DNA from: Flammula alnicola
Lineage: Eukaryota > Basidiomycota > Agaricomycetes > Agaricales > Strophariaceae
NCBI GenBank assembly: GCA_015499995.1
Contig: JADNRV010000025.1
Location: 310,001-374,000, forward strand
DNA length: 64,000 nt
Direction: 5' to 3'
Under the pieces are notes generated by a model. That model saw nothing but the letters and a program-made list of their open reading frames with translations. It had not been told where the DNA came from and ran no database searches. Every line of letters begins with the position of its first letter. Position 1 is the first letter of the stretch. The position numbers and the translations under genes are program-made. Shown piece after piece: positions 1 through 12,689 of this stretch.

Positions 1-128
1 CTTCCGGGAACTTGAACAGACCGCCGAGCTTCAGCTACGTAAGGAAACCAAGCAAATATCATACTCATCCTGGCGAAAAGAGGGGCATTTCATCAGGTTC
101 TACGCCGTTTGTTACGAGAGGCTTCTCA
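1..128. other. Left edge, downstream of COG6
   Basis: This strip lies beyond the COG6 stop. On the plus strand, frame 2 is open from base 2 to about 345. Its first 40 residues (FRELEQTAELQLRKETKQIS onward) look protein-like. The rest is only the antisense of the COG6 acidic tail. It could be the last exon of a convergent gene cut by the window edge, but nothing identifies it. Confidence 0.2.
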
Positions 129-2963
129 CTATTCATCTTCCTCATCTTCCTCATCACTCCCACTTTCCTCCGCTTCATCAGCATCATCCTCTGCCTCGTC
201 ATCCTCTTCGCTCTCTTCTTCTTCGTCCCCTTCTTCGTCCTTTTCCTCCAGACCAAATATCTGCCACAGGAGGTGTACCTGCCCGAAAGGCCGCTCGCTC
301 CCAAGCAAAGTCGAAGCAGCTTCGTATCTATTCGCCGGTTTCTTAACCTCCTCGCAGATCAGCCGATACGTCTTCGCCAAACGTGCCAGGGCGTCCTGGT
401 GGATTTGGGTATGTAGTTTCTGCACTGTGAGTTGCTCAAGTCGAGGCGAATGGACGACTTCCAGGCCGGAGAGCCACATGGAGAAGTGCTGCAGGGCGCG
501 CTGGAGGTCGGCTGGTTGGGTTGAAGGTATTCGCGAGAGTGGTTCCTATTTGTTTCTACGTTAACGATGTGATAAGGAGAGTGGGAATGTCATACGTCAG
601 TCTTGTGGTTCCTGCATGCTTCCGCAACTTGCAATAGTCCTGCGTCTCTCAGGACATTGGTACTCTAGAAGGAGGAATGGTGGTCAGCGTTATATCCTTC
701 TTCCTGAACTGAGGGCATGATCCTTACGTGCTCGTCCGTCAGTAAAGTGACCCGTTCGTCGATGACAGCCTGAATGGCTGATTGTTTCTGATTCGTGAAG
801 TCGAAAGTAGAGAGGACGCTCTAATTACAAAAAAAAAGGTCAGGGTACATTCCGATGAAAGCCGTGGTCGAGACCGACCTGCAGGTAACACAAACAATTG
901 AGGACAAACACTTCTGCATCCCATCGCGGCCTGACTTTTTTCTTCTCTTCGCCATTCGAGATGCACATGATGACCACAGGGTCGATCATGATGTCCAGAA
1001 CTTGGTTAAAGCCGGAATTTATTTCGGCCTCGTCCTCATCTCCTAGCAGAGATGATTGGTATACGAGCATGACCTCACGAAGAATTTGAGCATGGTCGAG
1101 GATAGCCAGAGGTGGCGTGAGGGACGGATCGTCTTCGTCCTGTTTAAAGGGTAAGTTTGGAGAGCTACGATGATTAACTGAAATCAAAATTTACCAAGTG
1201 GATACGAGAGAGGGCTTGGCTTTGAGTGTCGATGGAGTCGTAGAAGACTTTATATGCCACGTCGGTGATTCTATAGGCGAGAGGATGTCAACTTGTTGTT
1301 AACGTAACTACGAAAGAAGCCTACTCTTTGAGCGTAGTAGAAAGCAGAGCCTGTTCGCCAATGGTTCGACGCATTGTCATCAAGTAGAACTGCAGCAGAT
1401 TGGCAATTTTGTAAGACACGATGCTGCTCTCTTGAGATCGTATCGTTTGTTGTACACGCATCTGCGAGACAAAAAAAAAATGAGCATCAAGACATTGAAT
1501 AAAAAAGAGAAAGCACACCTTAAGAGGCACGCAAAGCTTCGCGACTGCTAAGTCCATTAACTCGCGTATCCAATCCTCTACCTCGCCTTGTGCGCTGAAA
1601 CTTCTGACGCTGCCTACCATCCGCCCATCACTCTGCAAGCCAAATAGACTCTCCAGGAACTCGCGCTCTGCAGCGATAGCCTGATGTACCCATGCAAGCA
1701 TGTCGCCAACATATCGCAGAGGATCGTGGGCGTGAAGTTCAATTGGCCGAGGATAGCCTGAGGGGCCTCCGCGCGTAAGGGCGGCAATGAAGGAGGTGAG
1801 AAGGGTAGCTTGTCGTGTTTCGGAGAGGAAGGTCAATGCCTCCCTGATCAAAGGCAGTCAGAGTCTTGCGTACTCGAACACATGAGATAAATCACCAACG
1901 TTAACAGCTCAGGCCGTTTCCGTAGTCGAAGGACGGCTTCACGCATCTGTGGGCTGACTTCCAGCTGTGAGTCGCGTCCGACTTGCCGGAATTCATGGGA
2001 ACAATATCGAAGAACTTTTTCGTAGCCCTGTTCCAAATTTGTGGATGTCGACGCCATGATTTCCAGCCTACAGAATGTTCAAATCTCGGATCGCAGAAGG
2101 GCGACGATAAACGCACCCTGCCTTCGTTGACCCATCTTCACCAGCCATGAGCACCCGGCAATCCTCTCGTATCCTCTCCGTTTTATCCATTGCATCGAAG
2201 AACCGCTGGCCTATGGGCACATCCCTGGAGGAGATAGCCTCAACCTCAGCTTCAGCAAGCGTGAATCGCGCCAAGAAGAGCGTGATGATAGATTTCTTGT
2301 CCTCAACCTCCTGCCTGATGCATGATCAGCGTGTCGGATACAGATAATTTCATGGAATGCAACCGACCTTTCGTCCCGTAAATTGCCCGCCCTTTCTAAG
2401 AGAACCTTGCTTGATTCATTCGTAAGCGCCAGCTGGGTCTCAGCTTCGTCACAGCTGGTCCTCATCGCTGCTACATGCGTCTGTAGTTCGCGTAGTTTCT
2501 GTACATAGTTTCAGTAAATGCAGCTGGCCAGGGGTTGGGATAAGAGACTAACAGCATCGACTTCACCGAAGGCCTCCAAGAACTTCCGACTGCCTTCTGC
2601 CAACTGGTTCTCCATATCCCTCCTCAGATTCTTGCGAGCCCTCGCAGCTGATTCTCCTGGCATAATTTCCGCTAGGACTGACGCTGGAGCATGCGATGCA
2701 TCCACGTTCTCTTGCGAAAACTCGTCATCAACATCTTCTACGACGGTCTGCACTTCTTTGCCCTTCGGTGTCGCGTAGAGGTCCGAGAGTGTGCGGAGGG
2801 CTTGTCGAGTTTCTTCGTCATCAAAGTTAGTGCTGAGCACTTTATACAATCGCAACGACACTGGGTTCCGTGTCTGAGGTGTCCATGAGGCTTTTCGCTC
2901 AGGGTTACTCGAAGCTGATGTTGAGGAGAGACCAATTCTCGGAGACTGCGAGCTCGTGGCCAT
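129..2963 (-). CDS. COG6: Conserved oligomeric Golgi complex subunit 6 (COG6)
   Basis: COG6 is a subunit of the eight-protein COG tether, which catches retrograde vesicles at the Golgi. The start is the ATG at 2961-2963 (MATSSQSPRIG). The first exon holds the family N-terminus NPVSLRLYKVLSTNFDDEET. Later exons give a helical stretch (RDERQEVEDKK, FLARFTLAEAEVEAI, DAMDKTERIREDCRVLM). The strongly conserved core follows, TRGGPSGYPRPIELHAHD and RYVGDMLAWVHQAIAAE (about 1630-1790). The gene has many short introns and stops with TAG at 129. The last exon (129-479) ends in about 40 residues that are almost all Glu, Asp and Ser. I do not expect such a tail in this family. Identification rests on the recalled conserved core and is firm. 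Exon borders in 500-1320 are less certain. Confidence 0.9.
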
Positions 2964-3488
2964 GATATCGGTTAACGTGAATACCACCTGTGTGTTATGT
3001 AACACCACGACGTATCAAGACACAAAACACTTGTTCGCGGTGCCACTTCGTGTGTTTGGTGGTCGGGTGTTGCCCGAAGACGTGATAGCAAGAAACAAGG
3101 TGGAGGACAGTTGTGAGTGATGAACATCTTGTTCATGTTGAGAGAGTTCTAATTCGGCAATTCAAATTTGGTCATCTAGCTCGAAATTCGAATCGTGTCA
3201 AGGTCAAATGAAAATTCCATACACATATATAGTTCTAAAACTTATAGTCCACGATCCTACAAATGATACATATCACACAATTGGGTGCATGGGATGAAGG
3301 GGAAACACTATGCTAAAAATGATGGTGTACATGATATTGCGCTAGAAAGAAAACTGTGTGCAGTCCTGGATGGCGAAAATATGAAAGGTAGCGATTAAAT
3401 CTAGTTGACGTCAAGAGTAGTTCGTTAATTTTCGTTGTCCAGTATCCAGTGTTTGCAAAGAGGACGAAAGACCTAGGGAGAACTTAAC
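2964..3488. promoter_or_regulatory. Intergenic: COG6 upstream region and glucanase 3' side
   Basis: The 525 bases separate the COG6 start from the stop of the next minus-strand gene. They must contain the COG6 promoter and the 3' end of the glucanase transcript. The 3,140-3,440 part is AT-rich. No clear TATA box or named site stands out. Confidence 0.4.
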
Positions 3489-6073
3489 CTAGGCGGATGT
3501 AGTAGCCACGGAAGCTGACCCGGTGCAAGGAGCGGTTGGAACCACTGAGAATATACCATTGTATTCATCGGGATAAGGGCATCCGGCAACGGCCGTTACA
3601 CCTCCTTTCGTATCCTGGGTATCAAACCAGCCATCCGCAATCTGAGTTATAGAGCTTGGGGCAGCTGTAAAGGTTGCTGGTGGCAGCGTTATAACAGGCG
3701 CAGTATCGGTGTACGTTGGCATAATGCCGATAGGTACTTCGGCCGAGGTAATGGTTACTGGCGGCCAGGGGAATTCGGAAGACGAAGTGGCAGGGATAGA
3801 CGACGGTGTTCCCGTCTGCCATGGCTGGAAGGTCCCATTAAAAGGCTGTGTGCCCGAGCCCAATGATGCGCACATCCCAAACCCAGTTCGAGGGTCTCGC
3901 GGTATCCAGCCATTCTCCAAGCCGAGTTGGTATGACCAAAGGGGGGCTTCTACTCGTCCAGCTTGCGAAGGCGCGATCTGTACACGGCGACGATGAGATC
4001 ACAAGAGAATATTTCTCGGAAAACGCGACAAACCTTCCATGTCCAGAAGAACCAATCGCCGAAGGCGTCGAAACTTGCCATAATAAAATTCTGAATACCG
4101 GCCTTCATAGTGCTATTGTAACTCTCCCAAGCATCGTACTCCGGACACCCAGGATTGCTCGAATTTCGATCAACACCAAGTAAGAATAATCCGCAATCGT
4201 TTGGCGAGCCTGCGAACTCTCCAGCGAACGTGACTCCCACGGTTGTACGACTGCAAATAAAAATTCGGATGAGTTACGCTGAGCCAATGTAGTAAGACGA
4301 ACATGATACCTTTGATTGGTACTAGGGCCCCAACTATTGCAAGCCGCGAGGGGCCATTTACCGCCTGGAATACCCTGCGCACCAACGACGCCGATAGGTG
4401 CTGTTTGAAGGCCCCCAAAGGAGAAATAAGGATGTTCATCCATCATTATACGGTCAGAGCCCTCCAAGAAATTATCCCAGGTTGAAATTGGTAGAAACCC
4501 GTCATGAATGGCAATATACTAAAGTGCAAACGTTTGAGCCCGTCAGAAGAGCGAAGTAAAAAGCGCGCTCACTGGTCCATGACCTTCTCCCAAGCCTGTG
4601 ATGTTCCGGATCATGTCATGCGCTCTGAGATAGAAACTCGTTGTCGATTCGATTCCAATGAGGCTCACTAGTACCTCGTTCACGATTCCGAATATGGGGA
4701 CGAGGTCTCGATATTCCGGTTGTGAGATGAACTCGGTCAAGACTCGGATATAGTACAGCGTCCTCTCGGCATTGGCCAGGCCCATGTTACCCGCCAGGAA
4801 ATTGACCGAGGACTGCCTGTTAAGATCTTCAGGACCAATTAATGCGGCAAATCAGTGCTTCTTACCGCCCAGAATGGTTATAGCCTAAACATGGTTTGAT
4901 AAGAAGCAAAGATGAGGTAACGCATTCGATGACGTACCGTTCTGCGATCCCGGCACAGCATGGAAATCCAGACATACGCGCAGACCGTACTTTCTCGCCC
5001 AACCCAGCACTCGGACGAAGTACCTTAAGACATCGTCAGAGATTGGGTCACGTATAATAAGAAGGTTGCTCACGTCCAGGAAGTTTTCGCCAGGAAAGGT
5101 TCGCCTTCCCACGTCTCAATGGCCCAGAATGCGATTGGTATTCGAAGGAAGTTGAGACCCGCGCCTATGACATATCTTAATCCTCCAAGCCTTGCGAATA
5201 TTGCAGAAAAATGTGAACATACCTGCAATTTCTGCGATATCCTGCTCAGTCTGCCATGGGAGATCAATATCAGAGTCGATATAAGTCAAAAGATACAAGA
5301 GACATACGACGAAGGTATTATAATGGTCTTCAAGTTGTTTTAGTCCTCCGTTTGCCGTGTCTGCAGCCATAGCCTGGCTGAGGGTAAACTCGTCAACTGC
5401 CGTGGGGTATCGTTGAAATATGTCCGGTGTTATGAAAGGTTCAAGCACAAATAGTCCACCAAGATTGACGCCATATACGCGGTCCTTGCCCCATGTCCAA
5501 GTGGTGTTAAGAGGCGGCGTCCATGAGTTGGGTTGAGCGTTGTTGTTGAAAGGATGGGCCGGATCCTGAACCCCTGAAAACAAGAATTCATGAAAACCGG
5601 TGAAATTACAAAGGAAGGAATCGCATACAGAAACCGCCGAAAGGATTCGTGTAAGTAAACTCAGTCCCATTCTCAAGCTTGATGACTGAACCATCTCCTC
5701 CTGTCTAGAAGAAACGGCACACGAATCAGCAAATGGCGAGTACCTCCAGGATGGACCAACTTACGATGGCACCAGTTGGCGAATTTGGATTAGCAATCCC
5801 TCCTGCTGATGTAGCTGCCGAGCTCGAGTGTTGACCACCGTGTTTTCGGACGACTAGGAAGAACACAGGAAGGAACACGGCGAGCACGACAATAATTACG
5901 ATAGAAAGCACCAAAAGCGCGATGAAGCGGGGCTTCGTTCGAGTATACCATTTCGTGTTCTTGGCTTGAGGCGGGGTCGATAGCACTTGCTGAGACTCGC
6001 TGGTGAAGATTTCAGGTTTCGTCTTAACGGGCCCCCCCAGAAACTGCGAGGACGCTGCAGACGACTCAGCCAT
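3489..6073 (-). CDS. Membrane-anchored GH5 glucan 1,3-beta-glucosidase (exo-beta-1,3-glucanase)
   Basis: This is predicted to cut glucose from the ends of beta-1,3-glucan at the cell surface, in wall remodelling. The first exon starts at MAESSAASSQF and carries a basic cytoplasmic stretch. A single hydrophobic anchor follows (FIALLVLSIVIIVVLAVFLP), giving a type II membrane layout. The GH5 family 9 landmarks then come in order: VYGVNLGGLFVLEPFITP, GLNFLRIPIAFWAIET, CLDFHAVPGSQNG, FGIVNEV with the acid/base Glu, and AGEFAGSPNDC with the nucleophile Glu. The canonical NEP is NEV here. After WIPRDPRTGFGMC comes a Ser/Thr/Pro-rich C-terminal extension that ends at TAG 3489-3491. The gene has about nine short introns. 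The catalytic residues are present, so it is probably functional. Confidence 0.9.
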
Positions 6074-7175
6074 GATGGGCGGGAGAAGGAAATGGGAACG
6101 AGAGATGGGTTAAGAGGTGACCTACATAAATCGATCGCAAGAACTCCATCGAACACACAAAGACCGGCTGCATTTTGCCTGGCGGCCTGTTCTATGTATG
6201 ATGCAATGAGACGCGCCGCGACAGCTGGCTTGAAAGAACATATATATCGGGCGGCCAGGCCTCCAGTGACCTGCTAAACCTATTTGATCCGAATCGGCTT
6301 GTTTAGGTGGATCGCACGTCATGTCAGCGTCACAGGCAACGTACAGTACGAGTACATGTTCTTGAAACTTTCGGAGAAAAACGTTGGAGTGCTTTGCATA
6401 AAGGAGCTGCGGCCGCGAAGAAAATAGCAGTCGTCATTGTGATGAACGAAGATATTTGTGATGGGCCTCTCACCTGTAAATTTAGTATCTCTAAATTTAG
6501 TATAAGTACTGTACGGCACATGATGTTGAAAATAGCACCCTTAATGAAAGGTCACGGTGCTTCATTGTGACTGGATAATCGAGCATCGTTTTCAATCGAT
6601 GGCGTTGAACCCGGGAACGCGGGCGCTTGTATCATCGATCAGGGCTCCTTATATGTGATGGTCAGCGGAATGACCCTGGCGGCGGTGGGCGTTGATATAA
6701 GCGATGGAACATTGGAACTGGAAAGGCCGCTTGGAATAACAAGCAAGGTGATATTTCGGGACTTGCTCACGTTGCGGAGAACCCTGGCCTCGGATTTCCG
6801 TGCAGAGAACTGAGTGGACTCGGGGTTTGGTACGCCGTGTGGAAAGACAAGAAAGGTGTGCTGAGTTGTTTCAAGTCAGAAGGCAAAACCTCTCGGGCCG
6901 AGAAATAAGTCCATGACCAAATCTAATCTAATCTAACGCAGCCACCTACGTACTTACTTTCTTACTTACTAACATCGAAAAACACAGGAGTCCTATGCGA
7001 AAAGAGGGCCCATGATTCGATTCAACAACCAGGACTGCCCTTGGAAGTTAAAAATACAAAGTATATTAAGTATAACATATGCCAGTTTCCGTTCATTGCG
7101 TTACACTGGCGAGATTTCCGGCTAAGTTAATCGTCCAGCTACAGTAGTAAGTATATACTCATATGAGCCGTTGGA
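6074..7175. promoter_or_regulatory. Intergenic: glucanase upstream region and ABC transporter 3' side
   Basis: About 1.1 kb without a credible gene. The part next to the glucanase start (6,074-6,400) should hold its promoter. An AT run (tatatat) at about 6,240 could act as a TATA element on the minus strand, about 170 bases upstream of the ATG. Short imperfect repeats occur at 6,480-6,505 (aaatttagtat twice) and about 6,920-6,970 (taatcta, cttacttac). Confidence 0.35.
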
Positions 7176-10018
7176 TTAATTTAAAACTATCTGCGCTTTA
7201 TATAAAACAGAATACACTCCCCCAGAAGCCATGAGTTTGTCGTGAGTTCCATGCTCTGCTATCTTGCCATTCACCATACATCTGAAGAGGGCTTGTAGTC
7301 AGCATCAGGAAAGAATAAAGGGATCTCGCTACATACACAATTAAGTCAGCATGCTTTGCAACGCTTGCAAGACGATGCGTGACGACGACCATGGTTTGCC
7401 CTCGATCACGGGCAATCGTCCGGAAGTTATTGAATATATCGCTTTCTGCGAGAGTATCCAACGCGTTGGTCGGCTCGTCCAGAATAATCAACTTAGCATT
7501 GCCATGTTTGACCCTCATAAATGCTCGAGAACTGTGAGAGAAGAGATCATTTTAATCGATGAAGAAAATAGGGTAGAGTTCAGAGGCGATTGTCCACGTA
7601 CGCGATAAGGCGCTGATGTTCGCCGCTTGAAATAGGGATTGGGATGGGGTCCGGGGAATTGCGCTTGAGAGCATCAATTGCAGCGCGTCCAGGCTGCTCG
7701 TTTATGCTGTAACAAGGGATGCTACAAGGATTTAGCACTTTATCGTAACCTAAGCGCATGATTAGATTCTGGGATCCGCCAAGACGAGCAGCCTCTTCCA
7801 AGTCTTCTTGACTAATAGCGTCGCGCAGGCTCTGGTTGGTTAATCCCATCAAAATGTTTTCACGAAGAGATACTGGATATATCGCCTCCGCCTGTCCGAC
7901 GAAAGTGTTTGTTTGCCGCAGCCTTTTGGCGTCATATTCTGATAGTAAGGGCTCATCGTCGATGATGATCTCTCCGCTGGTTGGACGAGCCAGACCGGAC
8001 AAGAGTTTTACCAATGTTGTCTTACCACTACCATTTTCTCCGGCGATGACAATCAATTGACCTGGATTAATATCCAAATTCACGTTGTCGATAGCGTTGG
8101 GCGCCGAAAGGCTCGCGGAAGGATATTTGTATGCGACATTCCTAAAAATAGACCCGTCAGCGGGAGAATTGAAAAGGCTTGAACGCTAACTTGAGGGTTA
8201 TCTTGGCACCCTTGTGATTTCGAGGTCGGAAAGAGGCAGTAGGACGGTCTAAGAAATCTCCCGCCGGCGGAGGGGTAGATTTATCCAAGATGTTATAAAA
8301 TTTCCTGACTCTGGTCATGATACCAAAAAATGATTCTTTTCCATAAACGTCTTTCAGAGCCTTGATGCTGTGGCGCATCGTAAAAATGGCATATTGGAAG
8401 ATGGCCATCGAGGCTACTGGGGACCTCAAAGAAGTCCAAGGAAATGCCAAAGCGACAAGAGCCTGTTTTTATGCGTCAGTGACTCGGATACTTCCATCTT
8501 TTATTTTTCCATACCATGGGGTAGTTAATGATCCAAGATAGTGCGAGACCCCAGTACCAGGGCGGAGCCAGGTGCCACCCAAGGATAGATGTGTCTGCCT
8601 TCACAATTCCTAATGAATCGGAGACCTGTTTGTATTCTGCGTAATTATTAGAATTATTGAGTGAAGTTCGAAGCTCGGAGGCAACTACCTTCACACAAGT
8701 ATTCAACTAGTCCGTCTTTCACCACTGTATCTCGGTACCGGTGATCAAAGGCAATGTTAAAGAGAACCATCAATCGATTGTAGTCACGATTATTCGTCCA
8801 AAAGGTGTACCCTATCATACGAATTAGCAAATAGAGATGAACTGAAAGAATTAGCGTTCTTGCCATTTCCACCCACTCCGTTAGTCGGGGACAAGAACGC
8901 GACGGTCAAGAAGGACACCGTCAACAAAGAGAAGAGGCGTGCGTTGGAATTCTCTTGTTGTGATATTATGGAGATCATGGCGAGGATCTCCAGGACAATG
9001 ACGAGAATGTGGCGCAAACGCATAAAGGCGACTTCGAAGAAATCCCAGGCTGGTACGAAATCTCCATAACTCGTTGCGTAAGGGAAATATACCGAGCTCT
9101 CTGTACACAATAATAATTATCAAAATTCATGAAATAAGCATGAGGAGAAAATACCTCTTAGATCGTCCTGATCCCATTCCAAGCTTGCTATTGATGTAGA
9201 CAAAATAAGCGCCGACCTTCAGCTCGTCGGACAAGAACATACCTTGAACGATTTTTGGTATAAAATGTTCCCTCAAACGACCGCCAATCTTAAGCCTGGA
9301 CTCGATCCTAGATTCTGATCAGCTTGTCGCTATTCAGGCAGTGGGATCCTACTCACAGAGTATTTTCAACATGGTAACTCATCAATCCGCAGAACAACCA
9401 CGCGAGGGCAAGGATTTGAACGTCTTTGATGAGGTCTTCCTGGGCTCCAGGGGGATGGCGGACGATCGCTTCGATCTATAGGCTCAATCACGATCAGGAT
9501 TCTAGAAGTCAGCATGAGAAGGTAGCTCACGTTGTAAAGAACACGATAAGCTATACACATTGATGTCGCCGGAGAGATGACCATCCAGAACATATACAGG
9601 TAGTACTCAAGACATTGCCATTGAGCGATGCTCCACAGATCCTTCAGGAGGCGGAGAAAAGATAGAAATGGTTCGCGATAGCGTAATATTTCGGAGGGTG
9701 TTGGTCCGAAGAAGAATCGAGGTCTAGGGGGCCGCCTCCATCATAGGCGACCTCGAAGATGCCCCAAGTGAGATACCGTGCATTGGGAATGCGAGGAAGA
9801 TCGACGCCACTCGAGATGGGGTCACCGTCGCCGGCGTCGGACAGTGAAACGAGAGCGCCCTTGGTGTCTGAGCTACCGTCCATTGTGGGGCGATAACTAT
9901 TGGCCTGCGGGGGTGAAAAAGTGGAAGTCGAACGATTATTCTGCGGATGCGAGTAGGAGGAGGATCGTCGAACAAGGGCCGTTTTATAACCAAAGACTGC
10001 AGTAGAGTCGGCATCCAT
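7176..10018 (-). CDS. Half-size ABC transporter (membrane domain plus one nucleotide-binding domain)
   Basis: This is an ATP-driven membrane transporter of unknown substrate with the layout TMD-NBD. The start is MDADSTAVFGYKTALV at 10,018, followed by a Ser-rich cytoplasmic stretch. The membrane part is spread over many small exons, with hydrophobic runs such as YLYMFWMVISPATSMCIAYR and HILVIVLEILAMISII. The NBD begins near NVAYKYPSASLSAPNAIDNV. It shows Walker A GENGSGKTT, a Q-loop in NTFVGQAEAIYPVSLREN, a signature ISSGEHQRL (canonical LSGGQ/E), Walker B KLIILDEP, D-loop NALD and H-loop VVTHRL. The last exon reads CMVNGKIAEHGTHDKLMASG and ends at TAA 7176-7178. All ATPase motifs are present, so the gene appears intact. 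As a half transporter it would need to dimerise. Confidence 0.85.
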
Positions 10019-11371
10019 TTGGTATTTATGGGTGTGCGGAAGGGCCTATAGTAGCAGTGTAAGGCAGCCAACAAGCTACGACTTACAGTGACAAAGGATG
10101 ACCAACAGAAAGGCGTTGTGGGCAAAGAAAATCAAATTTCGCGATATATCTCTGAGAGATTAACCCGACTTCAGAATAACGCAGGTGACAAGAACATTGG
10201 ACAAAAATGGAACGTTGTGGGTCAGAGCGTTACCCCCGACGTACAGAGAGTAAAATACATGAGGGGATTTACGAACTCCGCGAGCCGTTACAAGCTTCCT
10301 AGATACCGCACACTGCCTACTTAACCACATTGGTCCATACGGCGTGCCACTGGAAGAAAATAATTGGATCTCCGAGCCTATGAGGGGTCCACCAGCAGGA
10401 CACTATGCGGAACTCGCAGAATCGGGGATGCAATACAAATTAAGGGAGTTGCGAGACGGCCGGTAGACGCAAGCCACAAGGACAGAAATATCTGGCCGGT
10501 AATCCAATTCTGCACACAAAAAAGTGCAATTCACTAGATGCCCTCAAGACCGCCTTCAAAGTTCATAATAGGAAAAGAAGTCTTGTAACGTCCTCGGAAC
10601 GGCGCAGTGACTAGAATAAGAAATGTCAGCCGCGTGTATTTGAGGGCACGAAGTGGCAATTATGTGGGCGCTTGTTGCCTACAGGTAGCATGGAGCACAT
10701 GAAAGCCAACAATGTGTCTTGAAGGGGTCATATGCCCTACACGAAGCCAAAAACCAGGGAATGACCGTATAGCAAAGAATCAACGCGCGGCAACTTTTTC
10801 AAAAATGAAGGGATCGAGAGATCCAGACTTGGAATGGGTATGTTTCGGGAGGCGATGAGCAGACCACATGTTACCGAGGGCAGCTGGACACCTCACGGCG
10901 ATAGAGTTACATAGTGGGTTTCGACCAGGAATTTTGATTCGCCCTCGACTCAATGATGAAAAAAAGTGGCCAATCATCGACTGAAGATAGGAATCCGGAA
11001 TCCGTAATCGTAATGTTGACGATGTTGCAGCGTAAAGCTACATTTAGTCGAAAATGCCAGATACAAGTAAAGTTTCTGTGCCGCTTAAGCGCCAATTAAT
11101 AATGCCGGTACTTCATAGGTCCAGTGGGAAGATCATAGTTTCCCATGACAGACCGAGTTAGAGGAAGATCTAGCAATTAATCTCGGGAAGGCAATCAAGA
11201 AACGTTCATAGCTACGGTCGAAAATTATACACACGAACCTCCTTATTGACGCTTCTTACCACTGTTTGAAGTTTTCTCCAGTGTTCTATGTAAATTAACG
11301 GATGTATTTAGGCTGATCAGCAGCGAGACAGTGGGATTAATTGGACGGTTCTGTACCTGTGTACTATGTTG
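10019..11371. other. Intergenic, no gene seen
   Basis: About 1.35 kb between the ABC transporter start and the stop of the BTB gene. Open frames are short and on both strands, without protein-like composition. It should contain the ABC transporter promoter (10,019-10,400). No repeat or RNA gene was recognised. Confidence 0.4.
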
Positions 11372-12689
11372 TCATACATTGTCCAAGGGGTTCAACCGCG
11401 GTGGTAGCTCGTCCAGCCAACTGTCCATCAAGTTCCAAACAGTCGTCTGTTCCCCTGTCCATTCATCTCTCTTCTCAAGGACACATGACCCACAGAGCCC
11501 TTGCTTCGCCCAATCTATCCCCTTGATGCGTTGAAGCGTTTCTAGGGGCTTATATACCCCATCGTCGTCAATCGCGGGTTGGATGACGAGTGGCATCCAC
11601 GTTTCAGCAAACACGTCAGTGCAGCCCATGTGTGACGTCGCAGGGGGAGTGAATAGAATCGGCGTGAAGTGTTCAATGAGGCGCGTCATCAAGGCCATGC
11701 ATATTTCGGAATCAGCAGCCGACGATACTGGCCGAGGGGTCTCCGTAGGCGCAGATTGAGACCGGGCCGTTCTGCTACCCACAGTGACCGCGATCGAATC
11801 GGTATCTCGTCCACTCGACAAAACAGATTCGGATTCAGTCTGGTCCACTTGTGGGTCCATCGTACTTGTGGTGGTCCCATCTGATACGTCGAATTCGGTC
11901 GTGGTGACCAAACTATACAAGATCGCTTTGCGTGCCTGTTCGGGAGTGAATGTTCCAAGTTAAATGATCTGCATGTGAGGTTATGGAACACTCACGGCCT
12001 TGAAATTGAAGTGTGTTGCCACAGGCAACGCATCATATAACGGGTGGTTGTGGGTGAAGGCGCCGGGATCTGTAGGGAACATGCCCTCAAAGATTTCTCC
12101 GGCTGCCCTGTGGAGATAAGGATAATCGAGCTGCTGGGGGCTGGATACACGCAATATGGATGTGACATGGGCGAAGGACGAATCCTTACCCAGGGGCCTG
12201 GAAATCGTGTAAATTCAGTGAGTTTGCTTCAGACGATTCCTCACGGAGGCGCTAACTATAGGAAAACCATTCCGCGAACCGTCAAATTGAACACACACCA
12301 ATCGGCATGCACGCCCCAAGCCACAAATTACAAAACACTTACACATCATGGTATAAATGCTGCAGAAGTGCCTCAACGTCAGTAGCCCTGACCTGTCGCT
12401 TCGGCTCGAGGACAACATGTTTCAAACGGTTGTCGTTCAACGTCGGAGTTTCCGCGGAAATCGTGCCATTCTTTGAGCCTGAAGAGATCTTTTTTTCGGC
12501 TAGTCCAGAGAAGAATCGTGAATGTCGAGACACCAGTGTGTGGTGAACTTTGAATCGTTGGACTTCGACATCTAGAACAAGGGAACCGTCTTCAAACCAA
12601 TAGATCGGGTGGTTCCGGGAGACGATAGCCTCCTCGGGGTCGTTCATGATGAGCGTTGAGGATCGAAGAGGGCCTGCACTGTGAGGCAA
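11372..12689 (-). CDS. BTB/POZ domain protein
   Basis: This is a protein-interaction module of the type much expanded in agaricomycetes. It is often assumed to serve as a cullin-3 adaptor or nuclear regulator, but its role is unknown here. The first exon starts at MPHSAGPLRSS (12,689) or at the inner MNDPEEAIV (12,647). It contains the BTB core: DGSLVLDVEVQRFKVHHTLV, SRHSRFFSGLAEK, then VEALLQHLYHDV. A middle exon has LDYPYLHRAAGEIFEGMFPT and HPLYDALPVATHFNFKA. The long last exon has a Ser/Thr-rich insert, then ALMTRLIEHFTPILFTPPAT and a short Cys motif LCGSCVLEKRDEW. It ends at 11,372. The frame is open across all exons and there are about three introns. Confidence 0.85.
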
